Translations under genes and position numbers: made by a program
Notes under the pieces: model-generated
The model's input: only the letters and a program-made list of their open reading frames with translations
Databases searched by the model: none
Told to the model about the DNA's origin: nothing
Origin: JAAYLN01 sp964592855
Lineage (GTDB): Bacteria > Verrucomicrobiota > Kiritimatiellia > RFP12 > JAAYLN01
DNA: 64,000 bases
Direction of reading: 5' to 3'
Assembly: GCA_964592855.1 (NCBI GenBank)
Contig: CAZQKI010000003.1
Span: 3,144 to 67,143 of the forward strand
Shown: positions 1-9,403 of the stretch, piece by piece
How positions within the stretch are numbered: position 1 is the first letter of the stretch
Layout: every line of letters starts with the position of its first letter

Positions 1-1122
1 GGGTGGGGAACTTGGAAACCGGATGGCCTGGGTTTCTTCGGCTACTACTACATGCCGGGCTTCAATGCGCTGGCCGAAACGGCGGCGGACGATTTCAGGG
101 ACCTGGCGCGATTCGGCGGGGTCTATGTCCACACCGAAGGCTTTCCGGTCGACGACGAAGCGCTTTCGACCTGGGATGTCGACGGCCCCGAGAAGTGGAT
201 CATGGCCCGGCTGATGTGGGACCCCGCCCAGTCCGCTGCCGACTTGCGTGACACCTATATTCAAAAGGTGTACCGCGAGGCCGCGCCGCAAATGCGAGCT
301 TTTCACGCGCTCATCGGGAAGGCCTGGCATGACGAGGCGAACGATCTTTTTGTGAATTGTCACTCCCAGGTCCGGGATCTTTACGAAGGCCTGCTGGTAA
401 AGCCGGGAATCGAGCAGGAGGCGCGTGCGCGGCTGGTCGAGGCCGCTGCCGCGGCACAGCATCCCCAGGCGAAGGCGATGATCCAACGGACCCTGGCGCA
501 TTTTGATCAGTTCAGGGATAGCCTGGGTAGGCATGTGGTGCCGCTCGTGGAGGAGTCGCGTCAGGCATGGAGCGACGCCGTCTCGCCCCACTGGGAGAAG
601 GCGCTGGTGCTCGGGCCGTTCAAGCAGGTGGACGACTGGCGGCGGTTTGAGGGTGCACTCGCCGTGCATCAGACCGAGGTGCGCATCATGCACGACGGCG
701 AACAACTGTACATCCGGGTCGTGGCCCATGACGATAGGCCCGGCGAAGTGGTGGCCCCGCCGAAAGCTGAGACCGAGCGCTTTCCGAACGGCGACCGCTT
801 CGAACTGATCGGTGTCGGCGGAAAACCCGGGCGCCGGTATTTCGCGGCCGGTCCGAACGGCAACCGCTACGCCGATCCGAAGACCGATACCCCCTGGCGG
901 GTTCAAACGACTGTGCGGCCCGATGCCTGGATAGACATGATCGCCATTCCACTTGCGGAGTTCGGTCTGAACCCGGCGGATCCAACCTTCAAAGCCAGGG
1001 TGGGGCGGGTCTACCGGCTTGCAGGCGAGGTGCGCGAAGAGAGCACGCCGAGCGGGACCAGCCTCTACAACGAGCACGAATCGTTTTGGATGACCCTGAA
1101 TCTGGAAAGGAAGGAGCGCTGA
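1..1122 (+). CDS. DUF4838-type protein, C-terminal part, with CBM9-like domain (5'-truncated by window edge)
   Basis: The frame is open from the first base, so the gene starts outside the window; 373 residues are visible. Around residues 60-100 the pattern ARLMWDP followed by a helix ending in an MRAFHAL-type stretch matches the end of the DUF4838 domain, and the protein coded at 24070-26463 has the equivalent ARVMWNV segment. From about residue 195 the sequence changes to a beta-rich domain (EKALVLGPF, LYIRVVAHDD, RFELIGVGG) resembling the family 9 carbohydrate-binding/DOMON-like fold. DUF4838 proteins are glycoside-hydrolase-like proteins from polysaccharide-degrading bacteria; the substrate is unknown. 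The stop codon is one base before the next gene's ATG, indicating co-transcription. Confidence 0.75.
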   Translation, partial: GWGTWKPDGLGFFGYYYMPGFNALAETAADDFRDLARFGGVYVHTEGFPVDDEALSTWDVDGPEKWIMARLMWDPAQSAADLRDTYIQKVYREAAPQMRAFHALIGKAWHDEANDLFVNCHSQVRDLYEGLLVKPGIEQEARARLVEAAAAAQHPQAKAMIQRTLAHFDQFRDSLGRHVVPLVEESRQAWSDAVSPHWEKALVLGPFKQVDDWRRFEGALAVHQTEVRIMHDGEQLYIRVVAHDDRPGEVVAPPKAETERFPNGDRFELIGVGGKPGRRYFAAGPNGNRYADPKTDTPWRVQTTVRPDAWIDMIAIPLAEFGLNPADPTFKARVGRVYRLAGEVREESTPSGTSLYNEHESFWMTLNLERKER

Positions 1123-1123
1123 C

Positions 1124-2035
1124 ATGCGTGCGATCCTGCTTGCCCTCTGCGCCCTGTTCGGCGTGGCGCGCGTCGGCCTCGGTGCGGAGCCTCCTGCCGT
1201 CCGCGACTTCACGGCGGCCTCGGCCGGACAACAGCTGCGCGACGCGCCCAAGGGCGTTGCTGTTGCCGAGTCGGCCGGCGGTGGACGGTGCCTCGCCGTC
1301 GCGGGGTCGGTCGGCCAGTACGACCTGATCGCGGTCGCGGTCCAACCGGAGACCAAGTACCGGATCAACCTGCGCGCCCGCATCGACGGCGAGCGGACCA
1401 TCGAGCAGAACGACCGTGCGCATATCGATGCGGTGCAGCGGAACGGGCGTTGGGAAGCCAGCTATCAGGTCGTGTTTTTCGACGATTCCACTAATGCAGA
1501 GGGGTGGGTGCAGAACGGCGGCTTCATTCTCACGGCCGCGTGGCACGATTACGTGCATGTCTTCCACACGCCGCCGAACGTGCGGCGCGTCTGCATTCGC
1601 CTGCTGCCGCGCAAGCACGGCACCTACGTCGAACGCGTCTCGCTGGTGCCAGACGACGAAGGGGGCACGGTCAACGCCAATCCCGACTTCCGTTACGGCG
1701 AGTTGAACTACTGCGGCTGGCGTCCGCAGCGGGATGGGCGCATCTACCGGCGGCCCGACGGCTCCTGCGTGTTCCGTTCCGGCTACGGCGGAGCGTCGCC
1801 GCTATTTCCCCTGCGTGCCGGCCTGCCGTATCGCCTGGCGGCAACGGGTGATGGCGGCCACATGAACCTGGACTACTCCGATGCGCAAGGGAAGATCATC
1901 ACCAGCCGTTTTCTGCTCCGGCCGACGCCGGAAGGGGTTTCTGTTGAGCTAACCCCGCCGGACGGGACGGTGTCGGGCCGCGTCGTTCTTTACGGCGTTC
2001 TGCTGGATGCGTTCACCGTGATTCCGGGCAAATGA
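1124..2035 (+). CDS. Secreted protein of unknown function, possibly carbohydrate-binding
   Basis: This 303-residue protein starts with a typical signal peptide (hydrophobic run at residues 4-20, cleavage likely after GLGA). The rest is predicted beta-rich, with a segment YRINLRARIDGER and a later motif HDYVHVFHTPPNVRRVCIRLLPR, the pattern of galactose-binding-like or CBM4/9-like jelly rolls. I recognise no catalytic motif. A GGAAAGGAAGGAG ribosome-binding site lies inside the end of the preceding DUF4838 gene and the ATG follows its stop by one base, so the two are probably co-translated. The role as an exported accessory sugar-binding protein is inferred from that pairing. Confidence 0.6.
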   Translation: MRAILLALCALFGVARVGLGAEPPAVRDFTAASAGQQLRDAPKGVAVAESAGGGRCLAVAGSVGQYDLIAVAVQPETKYRINLRARIDGERTIEQNDRAHIDAVQRNGRWEASYQVVFFDDSTNAEGWVQNGGFILTAAWHDYVHVFHTPPNVRRVCIRLLPRKHGTYVERVSLVPDDEGGTVNANPDFRYGELNYCGWRPQRDGRIYRRPDGSCVFRSGYGGASPLFPLRAGLPYRLAATGDGGHMNLDYSDAQGKIITSRFLLRPTPEGVSVELTPPDGTVSGRVVLYGVLLDAFTVIPGK

Positions 2036-2235
2036 GCGTTCCCAGGGAGGCAACATGACGCGAGTTTTTCTAACGTGAATTTAACCAAAAAATAACTGAA
2101 AAGGCCTTGCCGACATGGCGCATCTTTGGGAAAATGACGTCGTTCAACTGCCCGTGTGCCCGTGCATTGTTCGCTGAAGTGCCGTCGGCCGGCGGAGGAT
2201 GACCACGGCGAAATGATGATCCATGAGGGGGACGT

Positions 2236-5049
2236 ATGCAAAACAGCAGTCAACTGGTCTTGGCTTCCATGCTCGTCTTGTTCAGCTTCTTCGGCCTTCC
2301 GGGGCAAATGCGCGGGGCGGGCGTTACGGTCGTCTCCGAAAATTTCAACGCGCTGGGCACCTCGGCGACGGCTGCTTTGCCCGGCGGCTGGAAGGTCGAT
2401 GGCCAAACAACGACGGCTCGAAGCCCGGTCTCCCATGCCGCTGCGGGCACGGCCACGACCCAGCAAGCGACGGGTGGAAATCCCACAACATCCGGCATCT
2501 ACAATTTCGGCAGCGATGCATCGGACCGCGCCGTCGGCTGGCTCGCTACCGGAACCGCCTTCAAGAACTGCAATCTCTATGTCTCATATGTCAATAGCGG
2601 CGCCGTTGCCATCGACCATTTCACAGTCTCCTTCACCGGGCGGAAGTTCAAGCACAATTCCAATGCCGCCGGCTTTTCGCTGCGCCTGTTCACCTCCACC
2701 GACGATGCGAACTGGACGGAGGTTGCCGCCGGGCGCTTGACCTGGACTGTCGACGAATCGACGCTGTCCCCGAAGGTTGTCGTCGACGCCCTCGTGCAGC
2801 AGACGTTGGAGCCGGGGCAGACTCTCTATTTTGCCTGGAACTACTGCGTGACGACCGGCACCACCACCTCGTATGCGCAGGGTCTGGGTGTCGACAATGT
2901 CACGATCACGGCCTATCCCGTTGAGGCGGATGCGCCGGCGGTTTACGTGTCGACCAACGCGTTGAGCGGCTTTTCCGCGATCATTGGTGCGCCCTCGACG
3001 GCTCAGTCCTTCAGCTTCACCGGCAGCAACCTGACGGCCGAGGTGACGCTGACCGCGCCGGACGGCTTTGAGCTTTCGTGGGACGGCAGCACCTATGCCC
3101 CCAGTCTCACGAATGCCAACAGCGGCACCATCGCCCCCCGCTCCGTCCAGGTGCGCCTGGCCGCGGCCGGTTCGGTCAACGACAACGTGGCCGGCAACCT
3201 GAGCCTGGCCGGTGGCGGACTGCTCTACCCCGTGAGCCTCGCGCTGACAGGAGCCGTGCTGCGCGACAGGTCCGGCGATACCTTTTGCGAGGATTTCGAA
3301 GCCGGAAGCAAAGCCACGTATGCCTCCAATGACGTCACCTGCGCATCGGGTCGATGGAGCCTCGACAACATGCTTCTGGGCACGGGCGTCAACGACAAGA
3401 AGCACGACACCCAGGCGGTCCGCGGCTACGGCACGGTGACTATGCTGTTCGACAAGACCAATGGCGTGGGCCAGATCAGCATCCATCATGGCATGTATGG
3501 CACGGACAGCGCAGCCGGCGTGGCGTGGACGCTCTTGGTTTCGCAGAACGCCGGCAACACGTGGACGGCCTACGCATCCGCGCCGCAGGCGCCTGATTCG
3601 ACGTTGCGGGAGGTTGTCTTTGAATCGGTCAACCTGCCGGGTTCCGTCCGCATCAAGGTTGTGGTATCCGGCGGATCATCCACCAAGCGCGTCAACTTCG
3701 ACGATATCTGCATGACCGACTACATTGCGCCGGTGGTTTCGGCTCTGCCGGCGGTGCTGAATCCGTTTTCCGTGCGTCTGCAGGTGCCGGCCGTCCCCTC
3801 GGCGCCACGAACCTTCGTCGTCTCGGGGCTCAACCTGAGCAACGTGGTTGTCGTCGCGGCCCCAGCGGGATTTGCCGTCTCCCGTGAAAGCAACGCCGGC
3901 TATGCCGACTCGCTGACGCTGCCGCAGATGAATGGCGTCGTCCAGAACACGACGATCCACGTCCGCCTGACGGGCGCCGCTTCGGGCAGTTTCGCGGGGA
4001 ATGTCGTCGTATCGAGCTCCGGCGCCGCCCCGGTGAACGTGGCGGTCGCGGGCGAGGTGGTCGACAACCTGCGTCCGGTGCTGACGGGTCTGCCCATCGC
4101 GACGAACACGCTGGCGAACCATCGGATCGAGCTCGAGGTCCTGGCCTCCGATACCGATGGCTCGGTCGCGGATCTTGCCGTGTCGAGCGTGGACATCCCT
4201 GGCGCTTCCGCCGGACTCGACGTGCAGATCGAGGGCGGCGCACGGCGCGGCGTCTGGTCGTGGACGCCGTCGCAGGCGGGAACCCACACCGTGACCTTCA
4301 CCGCAACTGACAACGAGGGCGGCATCACCGCGTGTACCGTGACGATTGTCGTGGCGCCGGAGTGGATTCTCGCCGTCGCCCCCGGCAAGACCTTCCGCCA
4401 GTCTTTTGACGGCATCGGCACGAATGCGGCAGCCCCGCTCCCGGCGGGGTGGAAGGTGGAGAAGCAAGCTTCCGTCCGGACGGTCGGCTCCTTTGCGGCG
4501 GCGCTCCAGGCGACGGAGAAAATCGGCGGCAACGCGTTGGCTTCGAATGCCCCAAATGGTATCTACAACTTCGGCGCCGGCGACGAAGCCACGGCGTCGG
4601 ACCGCGCCGTCGGTTTCCTCAGCAGCAGCAGCGACACCAAATCGGGATCCCTGATGGTTTGCCTGGTGAACCGTTCAAAAGATCCCATCCCCGGGTTCAC
4701 ACTCGCCTTTGATGTGGAGAAGTACCGGTCGGGCACGAACGTCAATGGGTTCGCCGTCCAGGTCTACGCCTCACCCGACGGCGAAACCTGGAGCGAAGCG
4801 GGGCCGGCGGCCCGCGTGTCCTTCCCGGCCGATGCCGTGACGGACGGCTACAATCCGGCGCCGGGGCCGGTGGCGACGGCAGCGGGCGGCGTGAGTCTGG
4901 GCAAACTCCGGCCCGGCGAGTCGCTCTATCTGGCCTGGAACTATTCCGTTGCCGGAGGTACCTACACCGCCTATGCACAGGCGTTGGCGATCGACGACAT
5001 CGTCATCAAGGCCGAAGCGTCTCCGCAAACCGTGTTGATTGTGCGGTGA
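2236..5049 (+). CDS. Large secreted multidomain protein with duplicated end modules
   Basis: This 937-residue protein has an N-terminal signal peptide (residues 1-28, ending near RGAG). Residues 30-235 and 715-930 are copies of the same module: both have an F-NA/GIGT start, a PLPAGWKV or ALPGGWKV motif, GIYNFG, SDRAVG(W/F)L, and end with LYFAWNY or LYLAWNY followed by AQ-L-(V/I)D(N/D). Between them are beta-sandwich stretches, including two similar segments (SAIIGAPSTAQSFSFTGSNL; SVRLQVPAVPSAPRTFVVSG) and a PKD/cadherin-like unit (LEVLASDTDGS, TFTATDNEGG). It is probably exported and possibly surface-bound; no catalytic motif or sorting signal is visible. AGGGGGA precedes the ATG by a few bases. 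No neighbour clarifies its role. Confidence 0.65.
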   Translation: MQNSSQLVLASMLVLFSFFGLPGQMRGAGVTVVSENFNALGTSATAALPGGWKVDGQTTTARSPVSHAAAGTATTQQATGGNPTTSGIYNFGSDASDRAVGWLATGTAFKNCNLYVSYVNSGAVAIDHFTVSFTGRKFKHNSNAAGFSLRLFTSTDDANWTEVAAGRLTWTVDESTLSPKVVVDALVQQTLEPGQTLYFAWNYCVTTGTTTSYAQGLGVDNVTITAYPVEADAPAVYVSTNALSGFSAIIGAPSTAQSFSFTGSNLTAEVTLTAPDGFELSWDGSTYAPSLTNANSGTIAPRSVQVRLAAAGSVNDNVAGNLSLAGGGLLYPVSLALTGAVLRDRSGDTFCEDFEAGSKATYASNDVTCASGRWSLDNMLLGTGVNDKKHDTQAVRGYGTVTMLFDKTNGVGQISIHHGMYGTDSAAGVAWTLLVSQNAGNTWTAYASAPQAPDSTLREVVFESVNLPGSVRIKVVVSGGSSTKRVNFDDICMTDYIAPVVSALPAVLNPFSVRLQVPAVPSAPRTFVVSGLNLSNVVVVAAPAGFAVSRESNAGYADSLTLPQMNGVVQNTTIHVRLTGAASGSFAGNVVVSSSGAAPVNVAVAGEVVDNLRPVLTGLPIATNTLANHRIELEVLASDTDGSVADLAVSSVDIPGASAGLDVQIEGGARRGVWSWTPSQAGTHTVTFTATDNEGGITACTVTIVVAPEWILAVAPGKTFRQSFDGIGTNAAAPLPAGWKVEKQASVRTVGSFAAALQATEKIGGNALASNAPNGIYNFGAGDEATASDRAVGFLSSSSDTKSGSLMVCLVNRSKDPIPGFTLAFDVEKYRSGTNVNGFAVQVYASPDGETWSEAGPAARVSFPADAVTDGYNPAPGPVATAAGGVSLGKLRPGESLYLAWNYSVAGGTYTAYAQALAIDDIVIKAEASPQTVLIVR

Positions 5050-5169
5050 CGATGTGGCTTGCATAAAACGCTGATTTGGTGTCAAATAGAACCCGTCGGC
5101 AGGCGCGGGGTTTTGATTCAGCCCCCCCTCTGCAATTTTTCGTGCATGCTTTGTCTAGGAGCCTTTTCC

Positions 5170-6894
5170 ATGCGTTGGACCCGTTCGCTGATTAACACCT
5201 TGCGTGAGGAACCCCAGGAGGCGGAGATCGTCAGCCACAAGCTGATGCTGCGCGCGGGGTTGATTCGCCGTCTCGGCGGCGGCCTCTACACCTTCATGCC
5301 GCTGGGCTTGCGTGCCTTGCGCAAGGTCGAGCGGATCGTCCGCGAGGAGATGGACCGTGCGGGTGCCCTCGAGATTCTGATGCCTGCGCTTCAACCTTCC
5401 GAGCTCTGGGAGCAGTCGGGCCGCCTCGGCGCGATGGGCGCGAGCATGTTCAGGCTGCGGGACCGCGCGGAGCGGACGCTGGTTCTCGGGCCGACGCATG
5501 AGGAGGTCGTGACCGATCTCGCCGCCCGCGAAATCAATTCGTACCGTCAGCTTCCCTGCACGCTCTACCAGATCCAGACGAAGTTCCGCGACGAGATCCG
5601 TCCGCGCTTCGGCCTGATGCGCGCCAAGGAATTCATCATGAAGGACGCCTACAGCTTCGACGTCAGCCTGGACGCGGCCGATGCCAGCTACCAGGCGATG
5701 TACGACGCCTACGTGAGGATCTTCGCCCGCTGCGGGCTGGAGACGCGCCCCGTCGAGGCCGACACGGGCGACATCGGGGGCAACTGGTCACACGAGTTCA
5801 TGGTCATGGCGGATGCGGGGGAGGACGCCATCATCCTCTGCGACGCCTGCGCCTATGCCGCCAACCAGGAGCGTGCCGAGCGCCGTCCGGCGGCCGCGAC
5901 CGCGGCGGCGGCGACGCTCGCGCTGGAAGCGGTCGAGACGCCGAACGTGCGGACGATCGACGAGGTGGCGCGTTTTCTGAATTGCCCGCCGCGGCAGCTG
6001 GTCAAGACGATCATCTGCCTGATCGACGGCCAGCCGGCGGCGGTGCTGGTCGAAGGTGACCGCGAGCTCAACCTGCACAAGCTGAAGCGCGCCGTGGGCG
6101 CCCGGAGCGTGGAGCTGGCCGACGAAGCGGCCATCCTGAAGGCCACGGGGGCGCCGATCGGGTTTGCCGGTCCGGCGGGTCTGAAGATTCCGATCTACGC
6201 CGACCGCGCGCTGCAGGGGGCGACGGACCGCGTCAGCGGCGCCAACCGCGCCGACACCCATGTGCGCCATCTGGACCTGGCCCGCGATGCGTCGGTGACG
6301 GCCTTTCACGATCTGGCGCTGGTCGTGGCCGGCGATGATTGTCCGCACTGTGCAGGCAAGCTGATCGAGAAGCGCGGCATCGAGGTCGGGCATGTCTTCA
6401 AGCTCGGCACCAAGTACACCGAGTCTTTCAACGCCAAGTTTCTGGGCGAGCAGGGAGGGGCGGCGGAGACGATCGTCATGGGCTGCTACGGCATCGGCGT
6501 GACGCGCACCCTGCAGGCGGTCATCGAGCAGCGGCATGATGGAGACGGGATACTCTGGCCGGCCTCGGTCGCGCCCTACGCCGTTGCGCTGTTGCTGCTG
6601 GATCCCAAAGACCCGAAGGTTGCGGCGGCCGTCACGAAGCTGGAGGCCGAGTTGGAGGCGCTCGGGCTGGACGTGCTGGTCGACGACCGGGAGGAGCGTC
6701 CCGGCGTGAAGTTCAAGGATGCCGATCTGATCGGGTGTCCCTTCCGCGTCGTGGCGGGCGCGAAGGCCCTGGCGAAGGACTGCGTGGAAGTGCGTCCGCG
6801 CGGGGCGAAGGAGAGCGTGCTGGTTCCGGTGGCCGAAGTTGCGGCTTGGCTGGATGGTCGGTATCGTGAATCATTGAAGACGGTGAACGCGTAG
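5170..6894 (+). CDS. proS: Prolyl-tRNA synthetase
   Basis: This 574-residue protein attaches proline to tRNA-Pro. It shows the bacterial-type ProRS layout: class II catalytic core from MRWTRSLINTLREEP, motif 2 region with KFRDEIRPRFGLMRAKEFIMKDAYSF, an inserted YbaK-like editing domain at about residues 220-385 (TPNVRTIDEVARFLNCPP, KTIICLIDG), motif 3 near GCYGIGVTRTLQAVIEQ, and the anticodon-binding domain at the end. An in-frame start exists at 5059, but the added 37 residues are not part of the family; TAGGAG ahead of the ATG at 5170 and family alignment fix the start. The HU-like gene follows after 12 bases, suggesting a shared transcript with hisS. Confidence 0.95.
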   Translation: MRWTRSLINTLREEPQEAEIVSHKLMLRAGLIRRLGGGLYTFMPLGLRALRKVERIVREEMDRAGALEILMPALQPSELWEQSGRLGAMGASMFRLRDRAERTLVLGPTHEEVVTDLAAREINSYRQLPCTLYQIQTKFRDEIRPRFGLMRAKEFIMKDAYSFDVSLDAADASYQAMYDAYVRIFARCGLETRPVEADTGDIGGNWSHEFMVMADAGEDAIILCDACAYAANQERAERRPAAATAAAATLALEAVETPNVRTIDEVARFLNCPPRQLVKTIICLIDGQPAAVLVEGDRELNLHKLKRAVGARSVELADEAAILKATGAPIGFAGPAGLKIPIYADRALQGATDRVSGANRADTHVRHLDLARDASVTAFHDLALVVAGDDCPHCAGKLIEKRGIEVGHVFKLGTKYTESFNAKFLGEQGGAAETIVMGCYGIGVTRTLQAVIEQRHDGDGILWPASVAPYAVALLLLDPKDPKVAAAVTKLEAELEALGLDVLVDDREERPGVKFKDADLIGCPFRVVAGAKALAKDCVEVRPRGAKESVLVPVAEVAAWLDGRYRESLKTVNA

Positions 6895-6906
6895 AGAGGG
6901 GATAAC

Positions 6907-7284
6907 ATGGAACACTTGCCGAAGAAACCACGTCCGGGGCGCCGTGCGCGCGCGCTGCACGAAACCATGACGCGTCGTGAACTGGCGCAGAAGATCCACG
7001 AGAAGCTGGACAAGCGGCGCTCCTCCAGCGAGATGCTGGAATATGTGCAGGCGATGATCGACTGCATGACAGAGGCGATGCTGGAGGGACGCCATATCGA
7101 GTTCCGGGATTTTGGCGTCTTTGAAGTGGTTGAGCGCAAGGCGCGGTTGGGACGCAATCCCAAGAAGCCGGACGATGTTTTCGAAATACCGCCCCGCAGG
7201 GTCATCAAGTTCAAGGTCGCGCGGAAGTTGTCGGTGCGCATTGCGATGGCCCAAGTGCCGGGCGTTAACAACGGAATGAAATGA
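6907..7284 (+). CDS. HU/IHF-family DNA-binding protein
   Basis: This 125-residue protein has the HU/IHF fold: helical N-terminal half (TRRELAQKIHEKLD, MIDCMTEAMLEGRHIEFRDFGVF) followed by the DNA-contacting arm with the hallmark RNP (ARLGRNPKKPDDVFEIPPR). It carries about 20 extra basic residues at the start and a short tail, against about 90 residues in classic HU. It probably bends DNA as a nucleoid protein. GAGAGGGG precedes the ATG. The stop overlaps the hisS start as ATGA, so HU and hisS are translationally coupled; no functional link between the two is implied beyond the shared operon. Confidence 0.9.
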   Translation: MEHLPKKPRPGRRARALHETMTRRELAQKIHEKLDKRRSSSEMLEYVQAMIDCMTEAMLEGRHIEFRDFGVFEVVERKARLGRNPKKPDDVFEIPPRRVIKFKVARKLSVRIAMAQVPGVNNGMK

Positions 7285-8585
7285 TGGATGCCCTGAACCG
7301 GATCAACAGCACGGAACCGATGTCGTTCGAGCCCCCCCGCGGCATGCGGGATTTCTACCCGGAGGAGATGGCCTGGCGGAACCGCATTTTCGAAGCCTTC
7401 CGCCGGGCGGCCGACCGGTTTGGCTTTGCACCTTACGATGCCTGCGTCGTCGAGCGGCTGGAACTGCTCCAGCGCAAAAGCGGCGAAGAGGTCTCCGAGC
7501 AGATCTACGGCTTCGAGGACAAGAGCGGGCGCAAGCTCGCGTTGCGGCCGGAGATGACGCCGACGCTGGCGCGGATGATCGCGGCGCGGCAGGGGCAGTT
7601 GCAGTTTCCGCTCAAGTGGTCGGCGATCGCGCAATGCTTCCGCTACGAGCGGATGACGCGGGGGCGGAAGCGCGAGCATTACCAGTGGAACCTGGACATC
7701 GTCGGCGAAGCCGGCGTGAGCGCGGAGGTGGAAGTGCTGGCCGCCGCGGCGCTGGCGTTGCAGTTGATGGGGATGCCCGACGACGCCTACCGCATCCATG
7801 TGAACAACCGCGCGCTGCTGAGCGAGCTCCTGCTGAAGCTCGGCATCGAGGCCCGGCACCATGCCGCCGTGTTCCTCGCGCTGGACAAGCGGGGCAAGCT
7901 GCCGGACGCGGAGATCACGGCCTTGCTGACCGCCGAAGGGCTGCCGCAAGGCGTCATCGACCGCGCCTTCGAGCTGATGGCCGTGCAAAGTCTCGACCAG
8001 GCGGCGGCGATGGCCGGCGAAGGTTCTCCGGCTGTTGCGCGTCTGCGCGAACTCTTCGACCTGGCGGGGCGCTATGGCATCGCGGACCGGATGGTTTTCG
8101 ACATCTCCGTCATCCGGGGCCTGGCCTACTACACGGACATTGTCTTCGAGGCGTTTGATGCGCAACGCCAGTGCCGGGCGATTTTCGGCGGCGGCCGCTA
8201 CGACAATCTGCTGACGGCCATCGGCGGCGTGCCCACGCCCGCCGTCGGCATCGGCTTCGGCGACGTGGTCATCGTGGACGTGTTGAAGGCGCTTCTCGGC
8301 GACGAGGCGGGAGCGGCGCGCGAAGGCGTCGCCATCGGCTACATGTTCGCCGAACAGCGGAATGCGGCGGTGGCGCTGGCGGTTCGCCTGCGCAACGAGG
8401 GGCGCCCCGTGAATCTTTCGCTCGCCCCGCAGAAGCCCAAGGCCTTTTTTGCCCGCGCCGGCGCCGGGACCTGCAGCCATGCGGTTTTCATCGGCCCCGA
8501 CGACGTGGCGGCGTCGCGTGCGCAGATGAAGGATCTGGCCACGCGCGAGGCCATTGACATCACGCTGCAAGCAGAGGGTATTTGA
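7281..8585 (+). CDS. hisS: Histidyl-tRNA synthetase
   Basis: This 434-residue class II synthetase charges tRNA-His. Family signatures in order: PPRGMRDFYPEEMAWRN at the start, motif 2 region with LRPEMTPTLARM and the AQCFRYERMTRGRKREHYQWNLDIVGE block, the histidine-binding RGLAYYTDIVFEAF loop, motif 3 with AIFGGGRYDNLL, and a C-terminal anticodon-binding domain from about residue 345. The loop has AYYTD where DYYTG is most common. The length is normal. The ATG overlaps the HU-like gene's stop (ATGA). A tRNA-His gene lies 2 kb downstream at 10544-10620. Confidence 0.95.
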   Translation: MMDALNRINSTEPMSFEPPRGMRDFYPEEMAWRNRIFEAFRRAADRFGFAPYDACVVERLELLQRKSGEEVSEQIYGFEDKSGRKLALRPEMTPTLARMIAARQGQLQFPLKWSAIAQCFRYERMTRGRKREHYQWNLDIVGEAGVSAEVEVLAAAALALQLMGMPDDAYRIHVNNRALLSELLLKLGIEARHHAAVFLALDKRGKLPDAEITALLTAEGLPQGVIDRAFELMAVQSLDQAAAMAGEGSPAVARLRELFDLAGRYGIADRMVFDISVIRGLAYYTDIVFEAFDAQRQCRAIFGGGRYDNLLTAIGGVPTPAVGIGFGDVVIVDVLKALLGDEAGAAREGVAIGYMFAEQRNAAVALAVRLRNEGRPVNLSLAPQKPKAFFARAGAGTCSHAVFIGPDDVAASRAQMKDLATREAIDITLQAEGI

Positions 8586-8586
8586 C

Positions 8587-9378
8587 ATGATGAAGATCAG
8601 CGTTTCATCGGCGCGGTGCACGCGTTGCGGGCGATGTCAGCGGGTCTGCCCGATGAAGCTTTTCAACGTCGACCCTCAGGCCGCGACCACACCGAAGGAC
8701 GACGCCAACGAAAGGTGCCTCGCGTGCGGGCACTGCGTGGCCGCCTGTCCGACCGGGGCGATTCTTCTGGATGGCGTCCGCCCGGACACCCTGGAGAGCG
8801 CGAATGGACCGCTCCCCGGCTTCGATGATGTGCGACGTCTGGTGGTGCGGCGCCGTTCGGTGCGCCTCTATCAGAATCGTCTGGTTCCCAAGAGCGAGGT
8901 GGCGCGGATCATCGATGCCGCGCGCTGGTCGCCGACGGCCATGAACCGGCAGCAGGTTGGCTGGACGGTGGTCATGCAGCCCGAGCGGGTCAAGGAGATC
9001 GCCGGGCAAGTGGTTGAATACATGCGGTTGAAGGGGGGGCGCGACGGAATCGTCGGAGCCTGGGATCATGGCTTTGATCCGGTCATGCGCGGCGCGCCGC
9101 ATTTCATCGCCGCCCATGCCGCCACGGATGATCGCTGGGCGCAGACCGATTGCGTCGTCGCGACGACGATGGTCGATCTGCTGGCGCGGGCCGCCGGCAT
9201 CGGCACCTGCTGGGGCGGCTTCTTTCTGTTGACGGCCCAGGAGCATCGTCCGATTGCCGATGCGCTCGGCATCCCCGCGGACCATACGTTTTATGGCGGC
9301 TTGATGCTGGGATACCCGCTGGCGGCCTATCTGCGGATTCCAGTGCGGAAGCCAGCCGCGGTCTCGTGGCTGGATTGA
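8587..9378 (+). CDS. Nitroreductase-family protein with N-terminal 2x[4Fe-4S] ferredoxin domain
   Basis: This 263-residue protein is a natural fusion. Residues 1-60 hold two four-cysteine clusters, CTRCGRCQRVCP and CLACGHCVAACP, each binding a [4Fe-4S] centre. From about residue 75 a nitroreductase (FMN) domain begins (RRSVRLYQN, then ARWSPTAMNRQ) and continues to GTCWGGFF and LMLGYP. Such proteins are thought to pass electrons from ferredoxin-type donors to FMN and reduce nitro compounds, quinones or unknown substrates; the true substrate cannot be read here. An upstream in-frame start at 8554 lies inside hisS and is rejected; AGAGGGT precedes 8587. The ATG is one base after the hisS stop. 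Confidence 0.88.
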   Translation: MMKISVSSARCTRCGRCQRVCPMKLFNVDPQAATTPKDDANERCLACGHCVAACPTGAILLDGVRPDTLESANGPLPGFDDVRRLVVRRRSVRLYQNRLVPKSEVARIIDAARWSPTAMNRQQVGWTVVMQPERVKEIAGQVVEYMRLKGGRDGIVGAWDHGFDPVMRGAPHFIAAHAATDDRWAQTDCVVATTMVDLLARAAGIGTCWGGFFLLTAQEHRPIADALGIPADHTFYGGLMLGYPLAAYLRIPVRKPAAVSWLD

Positions 9379-9403
9379 GCCTGCGTCGCGCGGAGGAATG
9401 GTG

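Noticed and set aside
5059..5169. Longer N-terminus of prolyl-tRNA synthetase
   Set aside because: The extra 37 residues are not homologous; TAGGAG and the family start at MRWTRSL point to 5170.
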